Assembly: GCA_050008575.1 (NCBI GenBank)
Contig: JBEKMJ010000012.1
Coordinates: 1-64,000, forward strand
DNA: 64,000 nt
Reading direction: 5' to 3'
Source: Bog-159 sp050008575
Lineage (GTDB): Bacteria > Acidobacteriota > Terriglobia > Bryobacterales > Bryobacteraceae
Below are positions 9,900 to 18,485 of the stretch, piece by piece (the first letter of the stretch is position 1; each line of letters begins with the position of its first letter). The position numbers and the translations under genes are program-made. The notes below the pieces were generated by a model. The model saw only the letters and a program-made list of their open reading frames with translations. It made no database searches and was not told the DNA's origin.

Positions 9900-10295
9900 C
9901 CGCGGGTCTGGCGAATCTGAACCGGCGAACCCCTTGGCCATTTCGCCCGAGGACGGAGGTTGTGGTAACCTAACTGCCCAGAACGAAATAGTAAATTCCG
10001 TTCCGCGGCTGGATTCGTTCGTAACAGTGCTCGTGACCAGCCAGCACCAGGTTCCCCGTGGGAAACGAAGATCGGTTCCGCTAGCTTCCGCAGGTCCATC
10101 GGAGTACAGCGGATGGTGAAAATAGCAGATCTTCCAGAGCGCATTCGACTCCGTAAGCGTCTTCTCGATCCGCGCCAAGTGATCGGGGTCCATGTAATTA
10201 CTATCGAGCACGAAAAATTCCGCGTTTCCGCGCTTGAAGTTATAGTATCGACCCGACGGGACCGTGTTATACACGCTTTCGAATGACGGTCCCAT
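9900..10295 (-). pseudogene. Metallophosphoesterase remnant with several frameshifts
   Basis: Homology to calcineurin-like phosphoesterases is spread over all three minus-strand frames. Frame one gives GRYYNFKRGNAEFFVLDSNY and WKICYFHHPLYSDG (metal-binding HH). The next gives DLRKLAEPIFVSHG. Another gives NLVLAGHEHCYER, the GHxH metal motif, then RNGIYYFVLGS and a stop. Finally SSGEMAKGF appears back in an earlier frame. The N-terminal half with the first metal ligands is absent, because the gene is cut at about 10295 against a lactonase fragment of opposite direction. Clearly dead. Confidence 0.75.
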
Positions 10296-10833
10296 AAATG
10301 CTTACAAGATCTCCCGCGCCACCGGGGAGCTGACGGCTATTACGGGCGATTTTTTCTTGGGGGGCACAAACCTGGCCGCCGGGTTCGTTGACCTCACCGG
10401 CCGTTACCCATACACGGCGAATGGCGATGCGGAGAACGTGCTGGCATACCGGATGAGCCCGTCGGAGGAATTACACCGATTTCCGGCAGCCCTTTCCCCA
10501 ACGAGCGGCGGCAATGAGTGGATCGCCGTCGACCCAACTGATCGGTTTGTCTTCGTCACCAACTCTTACGGAGCCAACAAAATGGACGCGTTCTCGATCA
10601 CCTCTTCGATCGGGGATCTGGTCACGGTTCCTGGGTCGCGATATGCCACGGCGATGCAACCGAATGCAGTCGTTTGCAACGCGAGCGGACAATTCGTGTA
10701 TGTCGCCGAAGGAACCGGAAGTACCGGCGGCATCGTGACGGCTTTTAGCGTCAATCTCAAGACGGGAAGTCTGACGCCGATCGCTGGTGCAACCTACCCG
10801 GTGGGTGGTTCCCAGTCCGGATCGTCACGGTGA
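10294..10833 (+). pseudogene. Lactonase / YncE-type beta-propeller fragment
   Basis: About 180 residues of 6-phosphogluconolactonase-like propeller blades: INAYKISRATGELTAITG, then VDLTGRYPYTANGDAENVLAY, WIAVDPTDRFVFVTNSYGANK, ASGQFVYVAEGTGSTGG and TAFSVNLKTGSLTPI. A full protein has seven blades plus a signal peptide; only three to four blades remain and there is no signal peptide or convincing start. Its 5' end abuts the broken phosphoesterase at about 10295, so both genes were cut by the same rearrangement. The frame could still be translated but I treat it as a fragment. Confidence 0.6.
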
Positions 10834-10905
10834 GATGACACCGCCATTCCGGATGAGCTTTTGCTCAAGCGCTAAGGCGCGCTGCCGAGCACCAAGCGCA
10901 ATCAG

Positions 10906-10962
10906 AGCCCGCTTTCGGAACGTCGGCGCAGACCGCCAGCGCTGGCGGCGCCAAAGCGGGCT
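10906..10962. terminator. Nested hairpin, probable bidirectional terminator or repeat
   Basis: AGCCCGCTTT (10906-10915) pairs perfectly with AAAGCGGGCT (10953-10962), and inside it CCGCCAGC/GCTGGCGG (10933-10948) is a perfect 16-bp palindrome. It lies between the lactonase fragment and the small minus-strand gene, both converging on it. There is no long T tract, so a structural repeat is an alternative. Confidence 0.5.
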
Positions 10963-10970
10963 CATGGGTA

Positions 10971-11216
10971 CTAGCGCTCCTCGAGGTGCCTCAGCCGCGC
11001 GTCCAGCACTTCCTCGACGCGATGCAGTTCGGCTAGCCAGAGAGCGCGCATGTCGTCGAAGCGACGGTCCATCCCCTCGAACCGCTGGTTGATGCCCTCG
11101 AAGCGCTCGCTAACACCCTCAAACTTGGCGTTCATGTAGGCCAGGAGCAGGCCGATCAGTGCGGCGTTGGCCAAGATGGGCACGCCAATTGCGAGATAAA
11201 GCTGCGCGTTGGTCAT
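10971..11216 (-). CDS. Small membrane-anchored coiled-coil protein
   Basis: 81 residues from the ATG at 11216. One N-terminal transmembrane helix (LYLAIGVPILANAALIGLLLAYM) is followed by an amphipathic coiled coil with near-heptad repeats (FEGVSERFEGINQRFEGMDRRF) and an acidic/basic tail. A start 12 codons earlier (11252) is possible, but the helix is best placed from 11216. Similar short proteins are frequent in acidobacterial genomes; no function is known to me. Confidence 0.6.
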   Translation of the reverse strand: MTNAQLYLAIGVPILANAALIGLLLAYMNAKFEGVSERFEGINQRFEGMDRRFDDMRALWLAELHRVEEVLDARLRHLEER

Positions 11217-11361
11217 CGGGGAACGTCGCTCATGCAGTGGCCCTGAGAGCATGCATGCTCCACCTCAGCCTCCAGGCTCATCATAACACTCGAAACTGTC
11301 CCGGTTGCCGGAAACCAGCAGCTCGCATCGCAGCCCGTTGAAAGCTGATAGCTTGTTTAGC

Positions 11362-12174
11362 ATGGTCGAACAGCTCCGCCCGGGCGTATCCGCCAAGAAC
11401 GCCCGGGTCTGCCTCTTCGATTTCGACGGCACCATCTCGCTCATCCGCTCCGGCTGGATGGATGTGATGGTCCCCATGATGGTCGAAATCCTGCTCGATC
11501 TGCGCACGGGCGAATCGGAAGCCGAATTGCGCGCCGTGGTCGAAGACTTCATCTGGCGGCTTACGGGCAAGCAGACCATCTACCAGACGATCGCCTTCGC
11601 CGATGAAATCGCGAAGCGCGGCGGCACGCCCCGCGACCCGCTCGCGTACAAACAGATGTATCTGGAGCGCCTGCACGCGGGCATCCGCCATCGCCTGGAA
11701 GAACTGCGCCGCCGCGATGTTTCCCCCGACAAGTATCTGGTGCCCGGCGCGCGCGCGGTGATCGAGGCCTTGCACGAGCGCGGCTTGCGCCTCTATCTCG
11801 CCAGCGGCACCGACCAGCCGTACATGAGGGAAGAAGCCGCGCTGCTGGATGTCGCGCCCTACTTCGAAGGCCGCGTCTATGGCGCGCTGGACGACTACCG
11901 CAGCTTCTCCAAGAAGATCCTGATCGAGCGCCTGATCGCCGCGTCCGAATTCGCCGGCGCGGAATTCCTGGGCTTCGGCGATGGCTACGTGGAGATCGAG
12001 AACATCAAGGAGGTGGGCGGCGTCGCGGTGGGCGTAGCTTCCGCCGAGCCCGAGTGCCGCATCGTGGACGAATGGAAGCGCCAACGCCTGGCGGGTGTGG
12101 GCGCCGACTTCATCATCCCCAACTTTTTGTGCCGCGACGAACTGCTCGCCGCGCTATTTCCCAATGGCCAGTAA
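11362..12174 (+). CDS. HAD-superfamily hydrolase
   Basis: 270 residues from ATG 11362 (an in-frame ATG at 11305 would add 19 unlikely residues). HAD motif I is FDFDGTISL, with the nucleophile and acid/base Asp pair; motif II is the SGT in LYLASGTD; motif III Lys is in SFSKKI; motif IV is GFGDGYVEI. A large helical cap lies between motifs I and II, as in phosphoglycolate/beta-phosphoglucomutase-type phosphatases. Its stop overlaps the next gene by 11 bp, opening a four-gene translationally coupled operon with two sugar kinases. A sugar-phosphate phosphatase is therefore the likeliest role; substrate unknown. Confidence 0.88.
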   Translation: MVEQLRPGVSAKNARVCLFDFDGTISLIRSGWMDVMVPMMVEILLDLRTGESEAELRAVVEDFIWRLTGKQTIYQTIAFADEIAKRGGTPRDPLAYKQMYLERLHAGIRHRLEELRRRDVSPDKYLVPGARAVIEALHERGLRLYLASGTDQPYMREEAALLDVAPYFEGRVYGALDDYRSFSKKILIERLIAASEFAGAEFLGFGDGYVEIENIKEVGGVAVGVASAEPECRIVDEWKRQRLAGVGADFIIPNFLCRDELLAALFPNGQ

Positions 12175-13132
12175 ATACCAAATCTTCGATCGCTCCCGCC
12201 TGCTGGTGAAGCCGCTCGCCGCGCGGGTCAGCGACCTCACGGCCGCGCACTGGCTGGCCCTCGATGAAATCGCCGCGCCGTTCGAGCACCCCAACTTGCG
12301 CGAGGTCGCAGCCCGTATCGCCGCCGCCCGCACGCGCGGCGCGGCCCGCATCCTGATGATGGGCGCACACGTCCTGCGTGCGGGCGTGAACCGCCATATC
12401 ATCGACCTGATCGAGCGCGGCTTTCTGGATCACATCGCCATGAACGGCGCGGGCGTCATCCACGATTACGAATTGGCGCGCGTCGGCGCGACCACGGAGA
12501 GCGTGGCACGCTACATCCGCACCGGCGAATTCGGCCTGTGGCGCGAGACCGGCGAGTTGAACGACTGGGTGCGCGAAGCCGCGGACGCCGGCGTGGGCCT
12601 GGGCGAAAACGCCGGCCGGCGCATTGCGGAAAGCGATTACCCGCACCGCGATCTGAGCGTGCTGGCAGCCGCCTGGCGCGCGAACGTGCCGGCCACGGTA
12701 CACGTGGGCATCGGCTACGACATTCTGCACGAGCATCCCAACTGCGACGGCGCGGCCTTCGGCGTGGCCAGTTACCGCGACTTCCTGATCTTCGCGCGCA
12801 CCATCGAGCGCCTGGAAAGCGGCGTGCTGCTGAGCTTCGGCTCGGCGATCATGGCGCCCGAAGTCTACCTGAAAGCGCTGGCCATGGCGCGCAACGTGGC
12901 GCACCAGGAAGGCCGCGCCATCCGCGATTTCGCCACCGCCGTCTTCGATCTCGCGCCGATTGAAGGCGACATTCACCACGAGCTTCCCAAGACCGATCCG
13001 GGCTACTACTTCCGCCCGCATAAAACCCTGCTGGTGCGCACGGTGGCCGACGGGGGCGCGAGCTTTTACTTCCGCGGCGATCATCGCGCCACATTTCCCG
13101 CGCTGCGCCGCGCCATTCTGGAACAACCATGA
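12164..13132 (+). CDS. Deoxyhypusine-synthase-like protein
   Basis: 322 residues. I chose the ATG at 12164 (MASKYQIFDRSRLLV), which overlaps the HAD stop by 11 bp; the earlier in-frame ATG at 12095 is inside the HAD gene. The core has MMGAHVLRAGVNRHIIDLIERG and HIAMNGAGVIHDYELA, then VHVGIGYDILHEHP. This is the NAD-binding fold of the deoxyhypusine-synthase-like family found in bacteria without eIF5A. True deoxyhypusine synthesis is unlikely here. Position between a HAD phosphatase and PfkB/ROK kinases suggests carbohydrate-phosphate chemistry, but that is inference from context. Confidence 0.6.
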   Translation: MASKYQIFDRSRLLVKPLAARVSDLTAAHWLALDEIAAPFEHPNLREVAARIAAARTRGAARILMMGAHVLRAGVNRHIIDLIERGFLDHIAMNGAGVIHDYELARVGATTESVARYIRTGEFGLWRETGELNDWVREAADAGVGLGENAGRRIAESDYPHRDLSVLAAAWRANVPATVHVGIGYDILHEHPNCDGAAFGVASYRDFLIFARTIERLESGVLLSFGSAIMAPEVYLKALAMARNVAHQEGRAIRDFATAVFDLAPIEGDIHHELPKTDPGYYFRPHKTLLVRTVADGGASFYFRGDHRATFPALRRAILEQP

Positions 13133-14130
13133 CTACCTCTGAAATCCTCGCCGAATTTCCCAAGCTTTCCGCATTGGTGGTGGGCGATATCTGCCTCGAT
13201 CGCTGGTGCACTTACGCGCCCGAAGCGGCGGAGCCCTCGCGTGAAACCGGCATCCCGCGTATCGGCGTGGTGCGCACGGAGGTAACGCCGGGCGCGGGCG
13301 GCACGGTCGCCAGCAATCTTGCCGCGCTGGGCACAGGGCGCGTGGCCGTAATGGGCGCCATCGGCCAGGATGGCTTCGGCTTGGAGCTATCGCATGCGCT
13401 GGCCGTCCGCGGCATTTCGTTGGATCTGTGTGTCCGCACAGCCGCCATGCAAACGTTTACTTACACCAAGGTGATCAACGCGCGCACCGGTGTGGAAGAC
13501 CAGCCCCGCCTCGATTTCATCAACGACCAGCCGTTGCCCGCCGACGTCGAGCGCCAGATCCTCGACAGCCTCCAACTGGCCGTCGAAACATTCGACGTGA
13601 TCCTGATTGCCGATCAGGCCGAGACCAGCCAGGGCGGCGTGATCACCCCGGCGGTGCGCGGCCTGCTGGGCGAACTTGCGCCACAGTATCCCGAGCGCAT
13701 CTTTTTCGCCGACTCGCGCGCGCGCATCCACCTGTTCCGCAACGTGATCCTGAAACCGAACCGGCAGGAGGCCGAGAGCGCTTGCCGCGAACTGTTCGGA
13801 CGGGTAGATTTCCCCGCTCTGCTGCAGCACACACAAGCGCCGCTAATGTTCGTGACGCTGGGTCCGGAAGGCGCGATTATCGTGGGTCGGGACTCCAGTC
13901 CTGCGTGGATTCTCCAGAATCCGCTCCCCAACCCCGTGGATATTTGCGGCGCCGGCGACAGCTTTTCCGCCGGCGCATCGCTGGCCCTGCGCGTGACCGG
14001 CTCTCCCGCCGCAGCCGCCCGCTTCGGCAACCTGGTGGCGTCCATCACGATCATGAAGAAAGGAACCGGCGCGGCCTCGCCCGAGGAGGTTTTGGAAGCC
14101 CATGCCCGAGAAGAGAACCCTGGCGATTGA
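13129..14130 (+). CDS. PfkB-family carbohydrate kinase (RfaE-like)
   Basis: 333 residues, ATG overlapping the previous stop as ATGA. N-terminal LVVGDICLDRWCTYAP and TPGAGGTVASNLAALG are the ribokinase/PfkB substrate-binding signature; C-terminal DICGAGDSFSAGASLAL holds the anion hole and catalytic Asp. The N-terminus resembles the kinase half of D-glycero-D-manno-heptose-7-phosphate kinase (RfaE/HldE), but no cytidylyltransferase half is present. The final 29 bp overlap the ROK gene. Likely phosphorylates a sugar or sugar phosphate in the same pathway as its neighbours. Confidence 0.88.
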   Translation: MTTSEILAEFPKLSALVVGDICLDRWCTYAPEAAEPSRETGIPRIGVVRTEVTPGAGGTVASNLAALGTGRVAVMGAIGQDGFGLELSHALAVRGISLDLCVRTAAMQTFTYTKVINARTGVEDQPRLDFINDQPLPADVERQILDSLQLAVETFDVILIADQAETSQGGVITPAVRGLLGELAPQYPERIFFADSRARIHLFRNVILKPNRQEAESACRELFGRVDFPALLQHTQAPLMFVTLGPEGAIIVGRDSSPAWILQNPLPNPVDICGAGDSFSAGASLALRVTGSPAAAARFGNLVASITIMKKGTGAASPEEVLEAHAREENPGD

Positions 14131-14974
14131 CGTCGGCGGCACGAAGTTCTCGATCGCGGCGTTCGATGGCGAGCGCATGGTGCGCCGCGAATCCCGCCGC
14201 ACGGATGCCGAAGGCGGCCGCGACTGGATGCTCGGTCAGATTTCGGCGATCGCGCGCGCCTGGCAGAGCGAGACGCCGGCGGACCGCTGCGGCATCGGTT
14301 TCGGCGGCCCGGTAGTCTTCCAAGAGCAACGCATTGCGCTGTCCACGCACGTCGGCGGATGGCGCGATTTCCACCTCACCGACTGGGTGCGCGACCTGCT
14401 GGGCGTGCCGGCCATCATGGATAACGACGCCAACGCCGGCGCGCTGGGCGAAGCCCGCTTCGGCGCCGGACGCGGCTACTCGCCCCTGTTCTACATGACA
14501 CTTTCCACCGGCATCGGCGGCGGCATCTATCACGACGGCCGGATCTGGCGCGGCGCCGATTCCTATGGCGGCGAGATCGGCCACCTGACCATCCGGCCCG
14601 ACGGTCCGCCGTGCCTCTGCGGCTGGCACGGCTGTTTCGAACGCATGTGCTGCGGTTTGTGGCTCGAGCGCGACTACGGGAAGACCGCCGAGGAACTGAT
14701 GCGCGATCCGGCTTTCGTGAGCCGCTACGTGGTGGATCTGGCGCTGGGGCTGAAGACCTCGATCATGCTGCTGAATCCCGCGCGTATCGTGATTGGCGGC
14801 GGCATAGCGAAAGCCGGCGACCGGTTGTTCGATCCCCTACGCGCCGAATTGCGCCGCCAAATTACGGACTGGAGCGGCGCGCGCATCGACGTGGCGCCCG
14901 CGGCGCTGGGCGACGATAGCGTGCTGTATGGCGCGCTGGCGTTGGCGGAAGACCAGGGGATGGCTGAGGGCTGA
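14102..14974 (+). CDS. ROK-family sugar kinase
   Basis: 290 residues. The N-terminal phosphate-1 loop is AIDVGGTKFSIAAFDG. IMDNDANAGALGE holds the catalytic Asp region, TLSTGIGGGI the ATP-binding glycines, and GHLTI plus CLCGWHGCFE the zinc-binding ROK signature (CxCGxxGCxE). There is no N-terminal helix-turn-helix, so it is a kinase (glucokinase-like) rather than a NagC-type repressor. It overlaps the PfkB gene by 29 bp and closes the four-gene operon 11362-14974. Substrate not determinable by eye. Confidence 0.9.
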   Translation: MPEKRTLAIDVGGTKFSIAAFDGERMVRRESRRTDAEGGRDWMLGQISAIARAWQSETPADRCGIGFGGPVVFQEQRIALSTHVGGWRDFHLTDWVRDLLGVPAIMDNDANAGALGEARFGAGRGYSPLFYMTLSTGIGGGIYHDGRIWRGADSYGGEIGHLTIRPDGPPCLCGWHGCFERMCCGLWLERDYGKTAEELMRDPAFVSRYVVDLALGLKTSIMLLNPARIVIGGGIAKAGDRLFDPLRAELRRQITDWSGARIDVAPAALGDDSVLYGALALAEDQGMAEG

Positions 14975-15290
14975 CTACACGGCGCGCCTCGATGGCCGCG
15001 ATTAGCCGCTCAATGGCGCGTACCGCATCGGACACCGATATTCCTCGTATCGCAGGCGCCGTTCCCATGGCCGGGCATCTGCGTTGATTGTGGGGCGGCG
15101 CCATGCGCCGCCGCGGGGCTTTAGCCCCGCGCAGGCTGCTAGCCTGTCGTCGACGCCCCGCGGCCCACCAAAGACGATGAAATCGAACTGGAGGGCGGCC
15201 AATCCTGGCCGCAGCCGCCTTTTTAGCGGCAGAGCCGGCTGAAAGCCGGCTGCGGGCAATATTGCCCGCCCTCCAGTATTGCCACAGCCC
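14975..15290. repeat. Gene-free spacer with palindrome cluster
   Basis: About 315 bp with no credible gene. From 15090 to 15274 it is a train of short palindromes: GCGGCGCCATGCGCCGC, CGGGGCTTTAGCCCCG, GGCGGCCAATCCTGGCCGC-like, GCCGGCTGAAAGCCGGC and GGGCAATATTGCCC. These belong to the window-wide palindrome family described under findings. Confidence 0.65.
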
Positions 15291-15851
15291 TCACCGCACG
15301 AACGGCAAATAAGCCGGCACACTGCGCCGATACGCCTCAAACTCCTCGCCAAACCGCGCCCTAAGCAACCCTTCCTCCGCGTGAATGCGAATCTCGGTCC
15401 CTGCGATGTACAACACAACGCTCAGCACCAACATCGGCCAACGCGCGAAAAGCAGCCCGGTCGCCAGCATCATGAGAAACAACGAGGCATACACCGGGTG
15501 CCGCACAATCGCGTAGGGCCCCGTGCGGATCAGTTCATGGTCCGCATACAATCCCGCCAGAATGCGGAGCTGCTTGCCCAGATGCCGCACGGCCAGCCAG
15601 CCAAACACCGCGCCGACGGGCGCCAGCACCATCGACGGAACGATGCGCGCCGCACCGGGCAACGACGTATTCGGCAACCATAACCAGGCGAAAAATATAC
15701 CGGCCGATTCGAGCGCCAGTCCCCAATCGCCCCAGTGCGCCATCACTTCCGATTGCCGCTTCGGCCCGGTGAACCGCTTGCGCATGAAGGGATACAGCCA
15801 CAGCATCCACATGGCCACCAGTTCGAGCGCCGCAATCCCGAACAGCATCAT
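15291..15851 (-). CDS. Isoprenylcysteine carboxyl methyltransferase family membrane protein
   Basis: 186 residues with four to five hydrophobic segments. The C-terminal half has the ICMT/PEMT signature LIRTGPYAIVRHPVYAS (SAM-binding RHP) followed by a helix, then an acidic EGLLRARFGEEFEAYRRSVPAY motif with the conserved E..L...FG..Y..Y pattern. It is probably a membrane SAM-dependent methyltransferase; bacterial members mostly have unknown substrates. Its ATG overlaps the stop of the Gfo/Idh gene (ATGA), so the two are co-translated. Confidence 0.85.
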   Translation of the reverse strand: MMLFGIAALELVAMWMLWLYPFMRKRFTGPKRQSEVMAHWGDWGLALESAGIFFAWLWLPNTSLPGAARIVPSMVLAPVGAVFGWLAVRHLGKQLRILAGLYADHELIRTGPYAIVRHPVYASLFLMMLATGLLFARWPMLVLSVVLYIAGTEIRIHAEEGLLRARFGEEFEAYRRSVPAYLPFVR

Positions 15852-16948
15852 CGCGCCCCTTCCCCGCTCAGCTTGATGGTGCGGCCGGTTCGCGCGGACT
15901 CACGCGCCGCCACCAGGATTTCGGTGACGATCATATTGTTCTCGAGCGACGACAGCCCGGCCGGCTTCCGCTTCCCGCGCACAATGGCCGCCAGATACGA
16001 CAACGAGTCGTGTTCGTCAGGCGGCAGAGCTTCGAGCGGGCGCGCTTCCTCCTGCCCGCCCGGCAATCGCACACGCAGCGCATCGCCGCCCGTCGCGATG
16101 GCGTACCCGCGCTCCCCGTAGACCTCGAAATCCTTGCGTCCGAACGGCCAGTTCCACGAGGCTTGAATGATGCCCTGCGCCTTGGGATACTCCACCAGCA
16201 CCGACGCTTCATCGTCCACGCGCGCGTAGATCTGCGGCTTGATGGTTTGGGTGATGGCCGTCACCGCCACGGGACGCTGGTTGTCCATCATCCAGGTCAT
16301 CAGGTTGGCGCCATAGCAGCCGAAATCGAACAACGCGCCCGCGCCGTTCTTCGCCGGATCGGTGAGCCAGCCCAGAAACTCCGGCCCCACGTGGATCTCT
16401 TTGGGACCTTCGTGGCCATCCATCGCCACCATCTTGCGAATGTCGCCGGCGGCGTGCCGCTCCTTGACGATGCGCCACATCTCGGCGTGGCTGGCATACC
16501 AGGTGGTCTCGTAATTCACGATCACGTGTATGCCGCCTTGGTGCGCCGCGCGCTGAATGGCTCGCGCGTCTGCTATGCTCACGGCCAGCGGCTTCTCCAT
16601 CATGGCGTGGATGTGGCGCCGCGCGCAGGCCTCTACCACGCTGGCATGGTCGAATGTGCTGGTGAACAAGGCCACTGCCTCCGGCTTCACACGATCCAGC
16701 ATGGCGGCCAGGTCCGTGAAGAAAACGGATTGCGCCAAGCCGTAGCGCTGCGCGTATTCCCGTTGCAGCGCGGTGTCGGCGTCGAAGATGCCAACGATTT
16801 CCACGTCCTTGCGCAGGCTCGCCGCGCGCAGAAAACCGTCCACGTGACCGTGCACCAGTCCCGCGATCGAGAGCCGCAAGGGCGGCTCGCCGGCCGCCAG
16901 CAGGGGCAGAAGGCCGCCGGCCAAGGTCAACTTCAAAAGGGTATGCAT
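15848..16948 (-). CDS. Gfo/Idh/MocA-family oxidoreductase, exported
   Basis: 366 residues from the ATG at 16948 (MHTLLKLTLAGGLLPLLAAGEPP, a signal peptide); the frame is open further upstream but without a plausible start. A Rossmann domain follows (LSIAGLVHGHVDGFL, GIFDADTALQREYAQ), with MMEKPLAVSIADA matching the family's EKP motif, and the C-terminal GFO/IDH substrate domain with GGALFDFGCY-like GALFDFGCYGANLMTW. Catalyses NAD(P)-dependent oxidation or epimerisation of a sugar or cyclitol. It starts 31 bp after the methyltransferase gene and ends in a 4-bp overlap with the ICMT gene. Confidence 0.88.
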   Translation of the reverse strand: MHTLLKLTLAGGLLPLLAAGEPPLRLSIAGLVHGHVDGFLRAASLRKDVEIVGIFDADTALQREYAQRYGLAQSVFFTDLAAMLDRVKPEAVALFTSTFDHASVVEACARRHIHAMMEKPLAVSIADARAIQRAAHQGGIHVIVNYETTWYASHAEMWRIVKERHAAGDIRKMVAMDGHEGPKEIHVGPEFLGWLTDPAKNGAGALFDFGCYGANLMTWMMDNQRPVAVTAITQTIKPQIYARVDDEASVLVEYPKAQGIIQASWNWPFGRKDFEVYGERGYAIATGGDALRVRLPGGQEEARPLEALPPDEHDSLSYLAAIVRGKRKPAGLSSLENNMIVTEILVAARESARTGRTIKLSGEGAR

Positions 16949-16979
16949 GCTGTAGAGCATGATAACCCGCGCCAAATCG

Positions 16980-17726
16980 TCATGGCATTGGGCGCCGTAA
17001 CACATAAAGGAGATTGCCTGCAAAACTCCGCCGCCGGAGTTCGCCCGAGGCATAGTCGATGACGAAGCGGTTCTCGATGCTGAGACCAGCGGCCCGGGAC
17101 AGCGCGGTGAACTCGGCGTGGGTGAAGACATGTCCGGTTGTGGCGCAGCGCTGGCCCTCGATATCCCATACAACCCTGACATCGCCATGGCTGCCGGCCG
17201 GCGACACACGGTCCCGGAGGCAACGTATGGCCGTAGCCAGGATGCCGTAATGACGAGCGTTATAGCGATGATTCACGTCGATGAAAATCTTGCCCGGCGG
17301 GGACACCAGGCGGGCGAACTGGCGCAGCACGTCAATCCGGGCGGCGGCGGGGAAGATATGTCCCAGGACATTCCACAGACAGGTGACGATATCGAAGCTG
17401 CCCTGACGGCAGTGCAGATCTTCGGCGCGCATGGCCCAGATGGCGCACTGCGCCGGGCAACGGCTGCGCATGCTTTCGCTGGGCTCCAGCAGATTGAGAT
17501 CCGGCAAGCCGGCGGCCGCGGCAATACGCGCGGCGCGCGCGCCATCCCCGGCGCCCACATCCAGCAGGGAGCGGCTGCCGGGCGGGGTTTCGGCCACGAC
17601 CAAGCGTTCGACGGCTTCGAGATATGCTCTGCGCTGGTTCGCCAGGCGCGCGTACACGGGCGCGATTCGATCATAGGCGGCGACCGGGTCCAGTAAGGGG
17701 GCGGCTGCCCGCGCGGGCGGATTCAT
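16980..17726 (-). CDS. SAM-dependent methyltransferase (class I)
   Basis: 248 residues from ATG 17726 (MNPPARAAAPLLDPVAAYDR). Motif I is LLDVGAGDGARAARIA; the acidic post-I strand is LNLLEPSESM; motif IV is FDIVTCLWNVLGHI. The C-terminus, VIDYASGELRRRSFAGNLLYVLRR, resembles small-molecule methyltransferases. The longer upstream frame (to 17864) runs into a palindrome repeat and is not used. Substrate unknown; it heads a three-gene minus-strand cluster with Gfo/Idh and ICMT genes. Confidence 0.85.
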   Translation of the reverse strand: MNPPARAAAPLLDPVAAYDRIAPVYARLANQRRAYLEAVERLVVAETPPGSRSLLDVGAGDGARAARIAAAAGLPDLNLLEPSESMRSRCPAQCAIWAMRAEDLHCRQGSFDIVTCLWNVLGHIFPAAARIDVLRQFARLVSPPGKIFIDVNHRYNARHYGILATAIRCLRDRVSPAGSHGDVRVVWDIEGQRCATTGHVFTHAEFTALSRAAGLSIENRFVIDYASGELRRRSFAGNLLYVLRRPMP

Positions 17727-17851
17727 TGGAACCACCCGTATCACGCTTTGGGACCGGATTGAGAGGCGAACTTCACGCGCTAAGAGCGGGCCTGAAGCCC
17801 AGCTTAGTTTTCCCGTGGTCGGGCATGTGAGTAGTGGGTCAATTTGGATTT

Positions 17852-17904
17852 GGAGGGCGGCCAATCCTGGCCGCAGCCGCCTTTAAGGCGGCCAGAGCCG
17901 GCTC
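17852..17904. repeat. Palindromic repeat unit
   Basis: GGAGGGCGGCCAATCCTGG with its CCGCAGCCGCC continuation, GGCGGC arms and AGAGCCGGCT form the same compound palindrome seen at about 15190, 34100 and 34240. Its right edge is exactly where the carboxylase gene fragment begins. Confidence 0.6.
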
Positions 17905-17973
17905 TTGGTGGCCCGATACCGTCACCAAAGGCCTGCGCGCCCAGGACATCGCCATGCGCAAACGCATTCCCAT
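17897..17973 (+). pseudogene. 77-bp fragment of an acyl-CoA carboxylase beta-subunit gene
   Basis: Aligns without gaps to 20650-20726 inside the intact carboxylase gene, with 68 of 77 bases identical by my count. Encoded residues AGSWWPDTVTKGLRAQDIAM differ from the intact copy mainly by D/E swaps. The homology stops abruptly on both sides: at the palindrome on the left, and after IPI on the right. It lies 45 bp before the antitoxin gene, in the same orientation as the intact gene on the other side of the island. Confidence 0.75.
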
Positions 17974-18017
17974 ACCCACCGCGGCAACGAACGCCGTACA
18001 CTAGTGAGGGGGACACT

Positions 18018-18485
18018 ATGGCTGGCACGACCAAGCGCATCAAGCCAATAGGACCGTCGCGCGCGTCCGACTCCGTGCCGCGCACGCGTGTCACAGTGCG
18101 GCGCGTCGCACGTAGCCAGATGCGGCAGGCGCTGGAGCTCCTTGGCCTCTGCGCGGACGGAGAACCCTTGCCGTCAGGACGGTTCGCACTGATCGAACTG
18201 GGGCGCAAAAAAGGGGAGGAGGGAGTCCGCAGGATCTTTGAGACTCCCGCCAGCGAGGACCTTTCCGTCCGGCAGGAACTGCGCGGCGCGGCGCGGAGGG
18301 CCGAGATCATTGCCCACGCAACTGAAGCTCTCGATGGACAGGTGAATGCGATGCACTGGTTGCAGGAGCCAAATCGTAGTTTGGGCGGGCGATCCCCGTT
18401 GGCCGTGCTCACGGAAGACACACCAGAAGCCGCCGAGATCGTGGACGAGTTGCTATACGGTATCGAATACGGGATGTATGCGTAG
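18018..18485 (+). CDS. Xre/MbcA/ParS-type antitoxin
   Basis: 155 residues from ATG 18018, preceded by GAGGGGG. The C-terminal ~55 residues carry the toxin-binding domain typical of RES-Xre and MbcT-MbcA antitoxins (VNAMHWLQEPNRSLGG, RSPLAVLTED, then an ELLYGIEYG end). The N-terminal ~60 residues are basic, with a probable helical DNA-binding region (RVARSQMRQALELLGLC). Its stop overlaps the GTG of the RES gene by one base, the usual antitoxin-first order. It should neutralise the RES toxin and repress the operon. Confidence 0.88.
   Translation: MAGTTKRIKPIGPSRASDSVPRTRVTVRRVARSQMRQALELLGLCADGEPLPSGRFALIELGRKKGEEGVRRIFETPASEDLSVRQELRGAARRAEIIAHATEALDGQVNAMHWLQEPNRSLGGRSPLAVLTEDTPEAAEIVDELLYGIEYGMYA

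Noticed and set aside
12164..13132. True deoxyhypusine synthase
   Set aside because: Bacteria lack eIF5A, and the context is sugar kinases; only the fold family is claimed.
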